From assembly GCA_050014355.1 (NCBI GenBank), contig JBEKDL010000045.1:1-20009 (forward strand): 20,009 nt of DNA. Direction: 5' to 3'. Under the pieces are notes generated by a model. The model was not told where the DNA came from. It was given only the letters and a program-made list of their open reading frames with translations, and did no database searches. The translations under genes were made by a program, and so were the position numbers. Source of the stretch: Fen-1077 sp050014355 (GTDB lineage: Bacteria; Chloroflexota; Dehalococcoidia; Dehalococcoidales; RBG-16-60-22). Below are positions 7,430 to 15,324 of the stretch, piece after piece; the stretch's first letter is position 1; each line of letters begins with the position of its first letter.

Positions 7430-7467
7430 TTTAACCTCAACTAAATCAGGTTAAATCCGGGTATATT
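7430..7467 (+). promoter_or_regulatory. Perfect 8-bp inverted repeat with -10-like box ahead of the redox operon
   Basis: TTTAACCT (7430-7437) and AGGTTAAA (7448-7455) are perfect inverted arms separated by ten bases. TATATT at 7462-7467 is a plausible -10 box whose -35 position would fall inside the repeat, and that -35 has no consensus. This layout fits an activator-dependent promoter. A second TATATT is at 7496-7501. The rest of 7361-7571 shows nothing else. Confidence 0.45.
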
Positions 7468-7571
7468 CAAGGGTCTTATCCACCCACCATCAAGGTATAT
7501 TCCCTGTTTTCCATTTCCAATATATGTCTTATAGTTGGCTTATAGATGCCCCCGATGAAACGAGGCTTAAA

Positions 7572-8381
7572 ATGGAAAAGAAACAGATTATTATGATTGT
7601 AGATGACGAAACCGATTTTGTCGAAACCTTGAAAAGAACCCTGGAAAATGAGTCCTATATCGTGGTCACCGCCCATGACCGGGAACAGGCCGAGAGCATC
7701 CTCCGCTCCCATGAGCCGGACATGATTGTCCTGGGCACGATTATGCCCCGGGGAGATGCCTTCCTGTTCCACAAGTGGATGAAGCAGACTCTGGGGTTCG
7801 GCAACCTGCCGCTGATGGTGATCAACGCCCCGCCAGAAAAACAGCTTCTAAAGGGCTGGAGAATGGACGAGGGTATGCAGATGGATGCCGAAGATTTCCT
7901 GGCCAAGCCTGTTGATTCCGCTGCCCTGATACCCCGCATCCGGGCTCTGCTGGACAGGGCTACCAAGAAAATCAGAGTTCTAATTGTGGATGACCATGCC
8001 GTGGTCAGGGACGGCATAAGGTCGGTACTTAGCCTGCAGCGGGATATGCAGGTGGTCGGGGAGGCGGTGAATGGCAGGGAGGCACTGGAAAAGACCCGTG
8101 AGCTTATACCTGATGTGGTGGTAATGGACATCGTCATGCCGGTGATGAACGGGCTGGACGCTGCCAGAGAGATATGCCAGAAACACAAATCGGCCAAGGT
8201 GCTGATGTTAACCCAGTACGATGATGAAGAGAACGTTCTGGCCAGTAAAAAGGTGGGGGCGGTGGGATTCATCCCCAAGGCGGCTGCCAGCTCCCGGCTT
8301 TTAACCGGGATACGGTCGGTCGCCCGGGGTGACCAGTCATGGATAGAATCACTCCAACCGCGTGGTCAAGGTCAGGGGTAA
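7572..8381 (+). CDS. Tandem receiver (REC-REC) protein without output domain
   Basis: I start this gene at the ATG at 7572 (269 residues), preceded by GAGG six bases upstream; an in-frame ATG at 7524 would add 16 residues with no Shine-Dalgarno site. The first receiver (about 5-125) keeps Asp11-Asp12 and Lys112 but has Gly55 where the phosphoacceptor Asp should be (VLGTIMP), so it is a pseudo-receiver. The second (about 134-255) is complete: Asp140-Asp141, Asp186 in VVMDIVMP, Thr214 and Lys236. It is strikingly similar to the receiver of the 6707 regulator (VRDGI, LTQYDD, KAAASS, GIRSV and RGD shared in order) but stops where that protein's DNA-binding domain begins. It probably works by protein contacts, for example as a phosphate sink. 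Its stop is in the same frame as, and six bases before, the next gene. Confidence 0.85.
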   Translation: MEKKQIIMIVDDETDFVETLKRTLENESYIVVTAHDREQAESILRSHEPDMIVLGTIMPRGDAFLFHKWMKQTLGFGNLPLMVINAPPEKQLLKGWRMDEGMQMDAEDFLAKPVDSAALIPRIRALLDRATKKIRVLIVDDHAVVRDGIRSVLSLQRDMQVVGEAVNGREALEKTRELIPDVVVMDIVMPVMNGLDAAREICQKHKSAKVLMLTQYDDEENVLASKKVGAVGFIPKAAASSRLLTGIRSVARGDQSWIESLQPRGQGQG

Positions 8382-8387
8382 GCCCGA

Positions 8388-11117
8388 GTGGAAACGATAA
8401 CCATCGTTCTAAACGGCGTTGAGGTCAGCGGTTATCCAGGGACGTCTATTCTGGACCTGGCGCGGGAATCCGGAGTTTATATTCCCACCCTCTGCCATGA
8501 CCCTAACCTGGTTTCGATAGGCGCCTGTAGGCTTTGCCTGGTAGAAGACGAACGCAACGGTGCCTTGCTGGCTTCCTGCGTTGCCCCTATCTCGCCGGGG
8601 ATGGTCATTCAGACTAATTCACCGAGGGTGGTGGAACACCGCAAGAAAATACTCAAGCTTATGCTCGCCAGTCATCCCGATTCCTGCCTTGTCTGTGATA
8701 AGGGAAACCGATGCCAGCTACGCAAGCTGGCGGCGGAGATGGGCATTGGTCTGGTTGAATATCAGAGGATCCCCCAGTCGGACGTCATTGAGGAGGTTAA
8801 TCCCTTTATTGAGCGAGACCTATCAAAATGTATCATGTGCGGCAAGTGTATCAGAGTCGACCAGGAGCTTGTCGTAGAAGGGGCTATCGACTATATGCAC
8901 CGTGGCGCTGCGGTCAGGTGTGCGACGTTGAATGATATGCCGCTGGAGAAATCAGAGTGTACTTTCTGCGGAGCCTGCGCGGCTATATGCCCCACTGGGG
9001 CTATCATGGAGAAAAATAGGACATACACCGGTACCGCTACGACTACAGTGACGACGGTGTGTCCTTATTGTGGCTGTGGCTGTAGTCTTTCACTGGGAGT
9101 CAAGGACGGCAGGGTAGTCTATGCCAGGCCGGCTGCGGAAGGTCCGGTAAACCGGGGCACCCTATGTGTCCGCGGGAGCTATGGCTATGATTTCGTTCAT
9201 AGTCCGGAAAGACTACACCGTCCCCTGGTAAAAGTGAATGGTGAGTTCAAGGAAGCAACCTGGGAAGAAGCGCTGACCCGGGCAGCCGATGAGTTGAAAC
9301 GAATTAAAGAAACTCACGGCGCCGATGCCCTGGCTGTCTTCGGTTCTTCTAAATGCACCAATGAAGAGAACTATATACTGCAGAGGTTTGCCCGGTGTGT
9401 CCTGGGCACCAACAATGTCGATAACGGCAGCTGCCTCTATAACGCAGTGAGTCGGATGGGTCTGGGAGCAACTATAGGCTACGCGGGGACGACCGGTTCG
9501 CTCGATGCCCTGGAAAAGTCTCGGGTCATTATGGTCATCGGCGCGGACCCGGAAATATCCGCACCGGCGGTAGCCTATGCCATCAAACGGGCGGCCAGGT
9601 TCCGGGGAGCCGAGCTTATCGTCGTTGACCCCCGCCAAACCCGGTTGACGCAGTTTGCCCGTCTCTGGTTACGGCCCGCAGTTGGTACCGATATCGCCCT
9701 GCTTAACGGACTGGCCAAAGTAATCATCGATGAAAAGAAGCTCGATTTGGAGTTCGTTACCCGCATGACAGATAACTTCGCTGGCTGGTCGAAGAGCCTG
9801 GAGGCCTTTACGCCGGGTCATGTTGAAGAGGCCGTTGGCATCCCCAGGAAGGACGTGCAGCTGGCGGCTCGTATACTCGCAGGAGCCGAACAAGCCTCCA
9901 TCGTCTATGGGAATGGGATTACTCAACAGGCCAACGGCACCGACGCTGTTATCGCTATTGCCAATCTGGCCATGCTCACCGGTCGTGCCGGCCGGCGCGG
10001 TGGTATATTTGCCTTGCAGCGTGAGAACAATGCCCATGGAGCCTGTGACATGGGTAACCTGCCCGATTTTCTTCCCGGTTACCAGAGCATAGACGACCCT
10101 CAAAACAGGAAAAAGTTTGAGGAACGCTGGGGCAGGCAGTTGCCCGTACATGCCGGGTTAACGGCTCCGGAAATGATAGGGCAAGCCAGGGAAGGCAAAA
10201 TTAAAGGTATGTTTATCATGGGGGAAAATCCGGTAGCCAGCTTCCCCCAGCCGTCCCAGGTTAAGAAAGCACTATCCTCTCTTGACTTTCTGGTAGTTAC
10301 TGATATGTTTTTAACCGAGACAGCCAGGCTGGCCTCGGTCATCCTGCCGGCGGCAAGCTTTGCGGAGAAGGATGGGACCTTTACCAATTTCGAGGGAAGA
10401 ATTCAACGGGTCCGAAAAGCCATCGAACCCGCTGGTGACAGCCTGCCTGATGGCGAAATCATCATGCGATTGGCCAAGATGATGGGCTCGCCTATGCCCT
10501 ATGCTTCTCAACAGCAAGTAATAGATGAAATTGAAGAGACGGTTCCCTTCTACCATCACTTTGCCTACACCGATGTTGATAACGCGGGTCTGGACTTGAG
10601 CGAAGTGGATGGCAATACACCGGGAACGAGGCGGCTTTATAAGGGGCTGTTCCCCAGCGGTTTCGGGCGGTTTTCCCCCGTGGAATGTCTTCCACTGAAG
10701 GACATCGCCACGGACGGGTATCCCTTCACGCTGATGGTCGGTTCCAGCCGATACCATTTTGGCGCCGGCGCACGCAGCTCGCGGTCGGCGCGGCTAAAGC
10801 GGTTCTCTGCAGAGGCTTTCCTCGAAATCTGCCCCACCGATGCTAAGGACTCGGGACTTAGCGATGGTGATAAGGTTAAAGTCGTTTCAACCCAGGGAGT
10901 ACTCTTAACTTCAGCTAAGGTTAGCGATATGCTCCCTTGCGGTCTGCTTTATATGCCGATTTCTTTCCCTGACAGTCCCGTCTATGAGCTATTCAGTAAT
11001 ATTATTGACCGGCGAAATAAAGCCCCGGCGCTCAAATTATGCGCCGTAAAACTGGAAAGGATTGCCGAAAATGGCAAAAACGCAGAAAGCGCCAAAAGTC
11101 AACTTGAAACAAATTGA
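8388..11117 (+). CDS. NuoG/FdhA-like Fe-S molybdopterin-family oxidoreductase subunit lacking the formate dehydrogenase active-site residues
   Basis: The protein has 909 residues from GTG at 8388, with AGGGG nine bases upstream. Order: [2Fe-2S] domain (Cys36, 47, 50, 64); NuoG-type His96-Cys100-Cys103-Cys109 motif; two-cluster ferredoxin region (Cys148, 151, 154 and Cys191, 194, 197, 201), where the usual fourth Cys of the first motif is Asp158; molybdopterin-family [4Fe-4S] motif (Cys225, 228, 232, 260); then the large bis-MGD-type domain to the end. The frame from TNEENY through NNVD to GADP aligns with E. coli FdhF without gaps. At the FdhF Sec140-His141 position this protein has Tyr351-Asn352 (codon TAT at 9438-9440). 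FdhF Arg333 corresponds to Gln544 and Lys44 to Arg262. Annotation pipelines will call it formate dehydrogenase alpha; I doubt that activity. It is cytoplasmic, with no Tat signal. It overlaps the next gene and is part of an NAD(P)H-linked complex. Confidence 0.9.
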   Translation: METITIVLNGVEVSGYPGTSILDLARESGVYIPTLCHDPNLVSIGACRLCLVEDERNGALLASCVAPISPGMVIQTNSPRVVEHRKKILKLMLASHPDSCLVCDKGNRCQLRKLAAEMGIGLVEYQRIPQSDVIEEVNPFIERDLSKCIMCGKCIRVDQELVVEGAIDYMHRGAAVRCATLNDMPLEKSECTFCGACAAICPTGAIMEKNRTYTGTATTTVTTVCPYCGCGCSLSLGVKDGRVVYARPAAEGPVNRGTLCVRGSYGYDFVHSPERLHRPLVKVNGEFKEATWEEALTRAADELKRIKETHGADALAVFGSSKCTNEENYILQRFARCVLGTNNVDNGSCLYNAVSRMGLGATIGYAGTTGSLDALEKSRVIMVIGADPEISAPAVAYAIKRAARFRGAELIVVDPRQTRLTQFARLWLRPAVGTDIALLNGLAKVIIDEKKLDLEFVTRMTDNFAGWSKSLEAFTPGHVEEAVGIPRKDVQLAARILAGAEQASIVYGNGITQQANGTDAVIAIANLAMLTGRAGRRGGIFALQRENNAHGACDMGNLPDFLPGYQSIDDPQNRKKFEERWGRQLPVHAGLTAPEMIGQAREGKIKGMFIMGENPVASFPQPSQVKKALSSLDFLVVTDMFLTETARLASVILPAASFAEKDGTFTNFEGRIQRVRKAIEPAGDSLPDGEIIMRLAKMMGSPMPYASQQQVIDEIEETVPFYHHFAYTDVDNAGLDLSEVDGNTPGTRRLYKGLFPSGFGRFSPVECLPLKDIATDGYPFTLMVGSSRYHFGAGARSSRSARLKRFSAEAFLEICPTDAKDSGLSDGDKVKVVSTQGVLLTSAKVSDMLPCGLLYMPISFPDSPVYELFSNIIDRRNKAPALKLCAVKLERIAENGKNAESAKSQLETN

Positions 11118-11556
11118 TAGAATCATCACCAGCTATCGGGGTCAGAAATGGCCACTGATTCCTCTGACACAGGAGATTCAGGAGAAAGTTGGCTATATTC
11201 CCCCCGAGGCGATACCGCGCATCGCTTCTGCCCTGAAAATGTTTCCCAGTCAGGTGCAGGCAGTGATTACCTTCTATGCCCAGCTTTACACTGAACCTCG
11301 AGGCAGAAATATCGTCAGGGTCTGCCGGGGTACCGCCTGCCACGTACGCGGCGGCAAGTCTATCCTGAAACTGGTACGGCAGCACCTGGGGATTGAGGAA
11401 GGTCAGACTACCGAAGATATGGAGTACACCCTGGAAACAGTCGCCTGCATCGGCGTCTGCGCTTTGGCGCCAAACATGATGATTAATAAAGATACTTACG
11501 GCAGTATGAATCCTAAAAAAGTAGCGCTATTGTTCGCCGGGAGGAAGAAGGAGTAG
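11071..11556 (+). CDS. nuoE: NuoE-like thioredoxin-fold [2Fe-2S] subunit
   Basis: The protein has 161 residues from the ATG at 11071, which has AAAGG ten bases upstream; a TTG at 11062 is in frame but sits on the ribosome site. It matches the 24-kDa NADH dehydrogenase subunit: an N-terminal helical bundle (IPLTQEIQEKVGYIPPEAI, then FPSQVQAVITFYAQL) and a thioredoxin-like domain with the two [2Fe-2S] pairs, Cys-x4-Cys in CRGTACHVRG and Cys-x3-Cys in ACIGVCALAP. In complex I and in HydABC/HylCBA enzymes this subunit docks on NuoF and passes electrons between the NADH-FMN site and other Fe-S centres. It overlaps the end of the FdhA-like gene by 47 bp and ends one base before the next ATG, so the three products are probably made in equal amounts. 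Confidence 0.93.
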   Translation: MAKTQKAPKVNLKQIDRIITSYRGQKWPLIPLTQEIQEKVGYIPPEAIPRIASALKMFPSQVQAVITFYAQLYTEPRGRNIVRVCRGTACHVRGGKSILKLVRQHLGIEEGQTTEDMEYTLETVACIGVCALAPNMMINKDTYGSMNPKKVALLFAGRKKE

Positions 11557-11557
11557 T

Positions 11558-14500
11558 ATGCCCCAAAAGCGTACGGTATTTGTTTGCCGGGGTACCGGAT
11601 GCGTATCAGGTGGCAGTGACGCTGTATATCAAGGCTTGCAGGCAGAGCTGGTCAAACAAGGCGTGACGGAAGCTGAAATTGACTTCTCCGGCTGTCATGG
11701 TTTTTGCCAGCAGGGCCCTAATGTCGTGGTGGAGCCCGATGGTATATTCTATACCCATGTCGATACCGAGGATGCTGCTGAAATCGTCACTTCGCACCTC
11801 CGGGACGCTCAACCGGTGGAGCGCCTTTTCTACAATGACCCGATGACCGGCCAGGCGGTGCCTCATTATGCTGATATCAAGTTTTATGGGGAACAGCAGC
11901 GTGTCATCATGCGCCACTGCGGCCACATCAATCCTGAAAATATTGACGATTATCTGGCTTGTGGGGGATACCAATCGCTCCGGAAAGTCCTTTTTACGTT
12001 GAAACCTAAAGAGGTGATTGACCTGGTCAAGCGTTCCGGCCTGCGCGGCCGGGGCGGTGCCGGCTTCCCTACGGGAACCAAGTGGGAGTTCTGCCATAAT
12101 GCCCCCGGCGACCAGAAGTACATGATATGCAACGCTGATGAAGGCGACCCCGGTGCTTTCATGGACCGCTCTATCCTGGAAGCTGACCCCAATGCCGTCC
12201 TGGAAGGTATGGCGATTGCCGCTTATGCCATCGGCGCCAGCGAGGGTTACATCTATGTCCGTGCTGAATACCCCCTCGCCGTGAAACGCCTGCACACCGC
12301 CCTCGGCCAGGCACAGAAGAGGGGTTTCCTGGGTAAAGGCATCCTCGGTTCCAGTTTCAATCTCAACGTTCATATTAAAGAAGGCGCCGGAGCTTTCGTC
12401 TGCGGGGAGGAGACGGCGCTGATAGCCTCCATCGAGAGTAACCGGGGGATGCCACGAGCCCGTCCTCCTTTCCCGGCCAATTCCGGCCTCGATGGTAAAC
12501 CTACGATTATCAATAATGTCAAGACTCTGGCCACGGTACCGATTATCATAGAAAGAGGGGCCGAGTGGTTTAACAGTATCGGCACGGAGAAGAGCAAGGG
12601 AACGGCGGTGTTCGCCCTCACCGGTAAAATCGCCAATAGCGGACTGGTCGAGGTGCCCATGGGTACTCCGCTGTCCCATATCGTCTACAAAGTCGGGGGC
12701 GGTATCCCGAAGGGGAGGAAACTCAAGGCCGTGCAGACCGGCGGCCCTTCCGGCGGCTGTATCCCCGCGCGCTTCATCGAAACGCCCATCGAGTACGAGA
12801 CGCTCGCCAAGCTCGGTTCGATAATGGGCTCCGGGGGCATGGTTGTCATGGACGAGGCCACCTGTATGGTGGAGGTGGCGAAGTTCTTTATTGGCTTCAC
12901 TCAGAGCGAGTCCTGTGGGAAATGTGCACCCTGCCGGCTGGGCACAAGGCAGATGCTGGAGATACTGACCAGGATTACCGAGGGCAGAGGACGCGATGAG
13001 GACATCGATTCCCTGCTTTCTATCGCCAAAACTGTTAAAGAGTGCTCGCTCTGCGGCCTGGGGCAGACGGCCCCGAACCCGGTGATATCCACCATAAAAT
13101 ACTTCCGCGATGAGTATGAGGCACACATCAAAGAGAAAAAGTGCCCGGCGGCGGTCTGCGAGGCCCTGATGATTTCGCCCTGCCAGCATACCTGCCCGGC
13201 AGGCATCAATATCCCAAAGTACGTGGCCCATATCGCCGCTGAAGAGTATAAAGATGCCATCGAGACTATTAGAGAGCGCAATCCCTTTGCATCTGTCTGC
13301 GGTCGCATCTGCCATCACCCCTGCGAAGGCCGGTGCCGCCGCGGTGAGTTGGATGACCCCGTGGCCATCAGGACTCTGAAGCGCTTCGCCACCGACTGGT
13401 ATGCGGAGCACGGCTCCGAGCTTAGGGAAGTCAAACCCTTTCCTCTGACCAAGAAGGAAAAAATAGCGGTGGTCGGGGCGGGACCGACCGGCCTGGCCTG
13501 CGCCTATTTCCTGGCACAGACGGGCTACCCGGCCACAGTTTTCGAAGCCCTGCCCGTGGGCGGCGGTATGCTATCGGTGGCGATACCGGAGTTCCGACTG
13601 CCGCGTGCGGCTATCCAGCAGGATATCGACTACATCGTAAAGCGGGGAGTTGAGATAAAATTCAATACTCCGATTAATACCAATTTCACCGTAGAGCATC
13701 TAAGAAAAGACGGATTTGCCGCCGTATTCATCGCCGCCGGAGCCCAGCGTAGCCAGCGTCTGGGCATACCTGGTGAGGTTGAGGATATCGAAGGGCTCTA
13801 CTATGGTCTGCGGTTCCTCCGAGACGTCAGGTTGGGAAGGGCGGTAAAAGTGGGCCGGCGCGTGGCTATCATTGGCGGCGGCAACGTAGCCCTGGACGCT
13901 GCTCGTACCTGTCTGCGGCTCGGCGCGGATGAGTCCAGCATCTACTATCGCCGCTCCCGGGACGAGATGCCGGTCTCTGAAGTGGAGTATGATGAAGCCG
14001 TCGCCGAGGGCGTTAAAATAAATTTCCTCGCCACGCCGACCCGGATAATGAGCGATAACTGGAAGGTAACTGGATTACAGTGTACCCGCATGAAGCTGGG
14101 AGAGCCTGACGAAAGCGGTCGGCGCCGTCCTATCCCCATCGTCGGTTCGGAGTTCACCGCCGAAGCGGACACCGTTATTGCGGCGGTAGGCCAGGCGCCC
14201 GACCTCTCTTTCCTGCCCCCTGATAGCGCACTAGAGCGTACCAGATGGGAGACGCTGGTTACCGATAGCAATACCCTGGCGACCAATGTGCCCGGTATCT
14301 TCGCCGGCGGTGACTTCGTTACCGGGCCAGATATGGTCGTCGAAGCTATTGCTGCCGGGAGGAGGGGGGCTATCGCTATCGATAAGTACCTCCGGAAAGA
14401 TAATTCACGTGTCGAGATATATGACCGTAAATCCAAAGTAGTACAGGCGCGGCCCCCGGAACTTGATGAAACCTGGGAGACGAAGCCGCGGACAAAAGTA

Positions 14501-14617
14501 ACGACCCTCCCGCTACCGGAGAGACGGGCCAGCTTCGCGGAAATAGAACTCGGCTTCTCCGAGGATATCGCCCGGCGGGAGGCAAAGCGCTGTTTGCGTT
14601 GTGACCTGGAAAGCTGA
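11558..14617 (+). CDS. Fused thioredoxin-like [2Fe-2S] + NuoF + GltD/NfnB flavoprotein
   Basis: This 1019-residue fusion starts at an ATG preceded by AAGGAG. Residues 1-85 form a second NuoE-like [2Fe-2S] domain (Cys10, 15, 46, 50). Residues about 110-520 are a full NuoF: FMN/NADH glycine-rich loop GRGGAGFPTGTKW near 164-176, NADEGDPGAF near 192-201, CGEETALIASIESNRG near 282-297, and [4Fe-4S] ligands Cys453, 456, 459 and 499. Residues about 525-625 are a Cys-rich two-[4Fe-4S] domain of the GltD/dihydropyrimidine dehydrogenase type (Cys542, 546, 581, 585, 589, 593 and others). Residues about 634-1000 have an FAD fold (VVGAGPTG, 638-645) and a second Rossmann fold (IIGGGNVALDAA, 771-782) with the YRRSRDEMP segment typical of NADPH-binding GltD proteins, then GIFAGGDF. 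The chain therefore has predicted NADH-FMN and NADPH-FAD sites. I infer electron exchange between the two pools and the FdhA-like subunit; bifurcation is possible but unproven. Confidence 0.92.
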   Translation: MPQKRTVFVCRGTGCVSGGSDAVYQGLQAELVKQGVTEAEIDFSGCHGFCQQGPNVVVEPDGIFYTHVDTEDAAEIVTSHLRDAQPVERLFYNDPMTGQAVPHYADIKFYGEQQRVIMRHCGHINPENIDDYLACGGYQSLRKVLFTLKPKEVIDLVKRSGLRGRGGAGFPTGTKWEFCHNAPGDQKYMICNADEGDPGAFMDRSILEADPNAVLEGMAIAAYAIGASEGYIYVRAEYPLAVKRLHTALGQAQKRGFLGKGILGSSFNLNVHIKEGAGAFVCGEETALIASIESNRGMPRARPPFPANSGLDGKPTIINNVKTLATVPIIIERGAEWFNSIGTEKSKGTAVFALTGKIANSGLVEVPMGTPLSHIVYKVGGGIPKGRKLKAVQTGGPSGGCIPARFIETPIEYETLAKLGSIMGSGGMVVMDEATCMVEVAKFFIGFTQSESCGKCAPCRLGTRQMLEILTRITEGRGRDEDIDSLLSIAKTVKECSLCGLGQTAPNPVISTIKYFRDEYEAHIKEKKCPAAVCEALMISPCQHTCPAGINIPKYVAHIAAEEYKDAIETIRERNPFASVCGRICHHPCEGRCRRGELDDPVAIRTLKRFATDWYAEHGSELREVKPFPLTKKEKIAVVGAGPTGLACAYFLAQTGYPATVFEALPVGGGMLSVAIPEFRLPRAAIQQDIDYIVKRGVEIKFNTPINTNFTVEHLRKDGFAAVFIAAGAQRSQRLGIPGEVEDIEGLYYGLRFLRDVRLGRAVKVGRRVAIIGGGNVALDAARTCLRLGADESSIYYRRSRDEMPVSEVEYDEAVAEGVKINFLATPTRIMSDNWKVTGLQCTRMKLGEPDESGRRRPIPIVGSEFTAEADTVIAAVGQAPDLSFLPPDSALERTRWETLVTDSNTLATNVPGIFAGGDFVTGPDMVVEAIAAGRRGAIAIDKYLRKDNSRVEIYDRKSKVVQARPPELDETWETKPRTKVTTLPLPERRASFAEIELGFSEDIARREAKRCLRCDLES

Positions 14618-14666
14618 AACCCGGCTGTTGATGATTAGAGACTGACAGTAGAGGGAGGGGTTAGGA

Positions 14667-15311
14667 ATGAAATCGATAACCAGGCAAAAAACGATGGATG
14701 AGATTCAACGAGGCCTGAAAGGTCTGGACAGGGTATTCGTTATCGGCTGCGGCACGTGCACCACCATGACGAAGACCGGCGGCATCGACCAGGTCGAAGA
14801 GATGAAAAAGCATCTTCAGCAGATGGGCAAACGTGTCACCGGCGGGGTGGTCATTCCTACTGCCTGTGACGACATGACCGAAGCCGCGATGAAAGAAAAT
14901 GAGCAATATATCCGCAGTGCCGATTGCATTTTATCGATGAGCTGCGCCCTGGGTATTCACCGCATGTACCTTTACATCGGCAAGCCGGTGATTCCGGCCT
15001 TGGATACTCTGTTTATCGGCATCGAAGAGACCCCCGGCTACTTCCGTGAGGCTTGCGCCCAGTGCGGCCAGTGCCTCCTCGGTGAGACGGCCGGTATCTG
15101 TCCCATCACGGCCTGCCACAAAGGCCTGGTTAATGGTCCCTGCGGTGGCACTAATAATGGCAAGTGCGAGGTGGACAAAGAGAAGGACTGTGCCTGGACT
15201 CTCATCTATAACCGCCTGAAAGAGCAGGGCCGGCTCGACCTGATGCGCCAGTACCGGCCGCCCCGGAACCACCACATCGCCCTGAAGCCAAGAACCTTAA
15301 GAATTCAGTGA
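14667..15311 (+). CDS. metV: MetV, methylene-tetrahydrofolate reductase C-terminal-type Fe-S protein
   Basis: The protein has 214 residues, the usual size for the stand-alone MTHFR_C (zinc/Fe-S binding) protein that forms a complex with MetF in acetogens and related anaerobes. It is Cys-rich: Cys28, Cys31, Cys67, Cys87, Cys93, then ACAQCGQC (130, 133, 136), Cys145, Cys150, Cys159 in GPCGGTNNGKC, Cys167 and Cys175. In Moorella and similar bacteria MetV carries Fe-S centres and links MetF to its electron donor. The ATG is preceded by a purine-rich GGAGGGG and AGGA stretch. It lies 49 bases after the NuoF-GltD fusion and 13 bases before metF, so it connects the redox genes to the reductase. Confidence 0.92.
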   Translation: MKSITRQKTMDEIQRGLKGLDRVFVIGCGTCTTMTKTGGIDQVEEMKKHLQQMGKRVTGGVVIPTACDDMTEAAMKENEQYIRSADCILSMSCALGIHRMYLYIGKPVIPALDTLFIGIEETPGYFREACAQCGQCLLGETAGICPITACHKGLVNGPCGGTNNGKCEVDKEKDCAWTLIYNRLKEQGRLDLMRQYRPPRNHHIALKPRTLRIQ

Positions 15312-15324
15312 GGGGGTAAGGACA

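Noticed and set aside
9438..9440. Possible selenocysteine site in the formate-dehydrogenase-like gene
   Set aside because: The catalytic position is TAT, not TGA, so there is no need for a SECIS element and none was assigned.
8388..11117. Simple annotation as formate dehydrogenase alpha subunit (fdhA/fdhF)
   Set aside because: The fold fits, but the Mo-binding Sec/Cys and the neighbouring His are replaced by Tyr and Asn, and other substrate residues differ, so I kept a family-level name without a symbol.
11606..13411. Long open frame (601 codons) on the minus strand
   Set aside because: It lies wholly inside the NuoF-GltD fusion gene, whose product has many family motifs; the antisense product resembles nothing known and is a by-product of codon bias.
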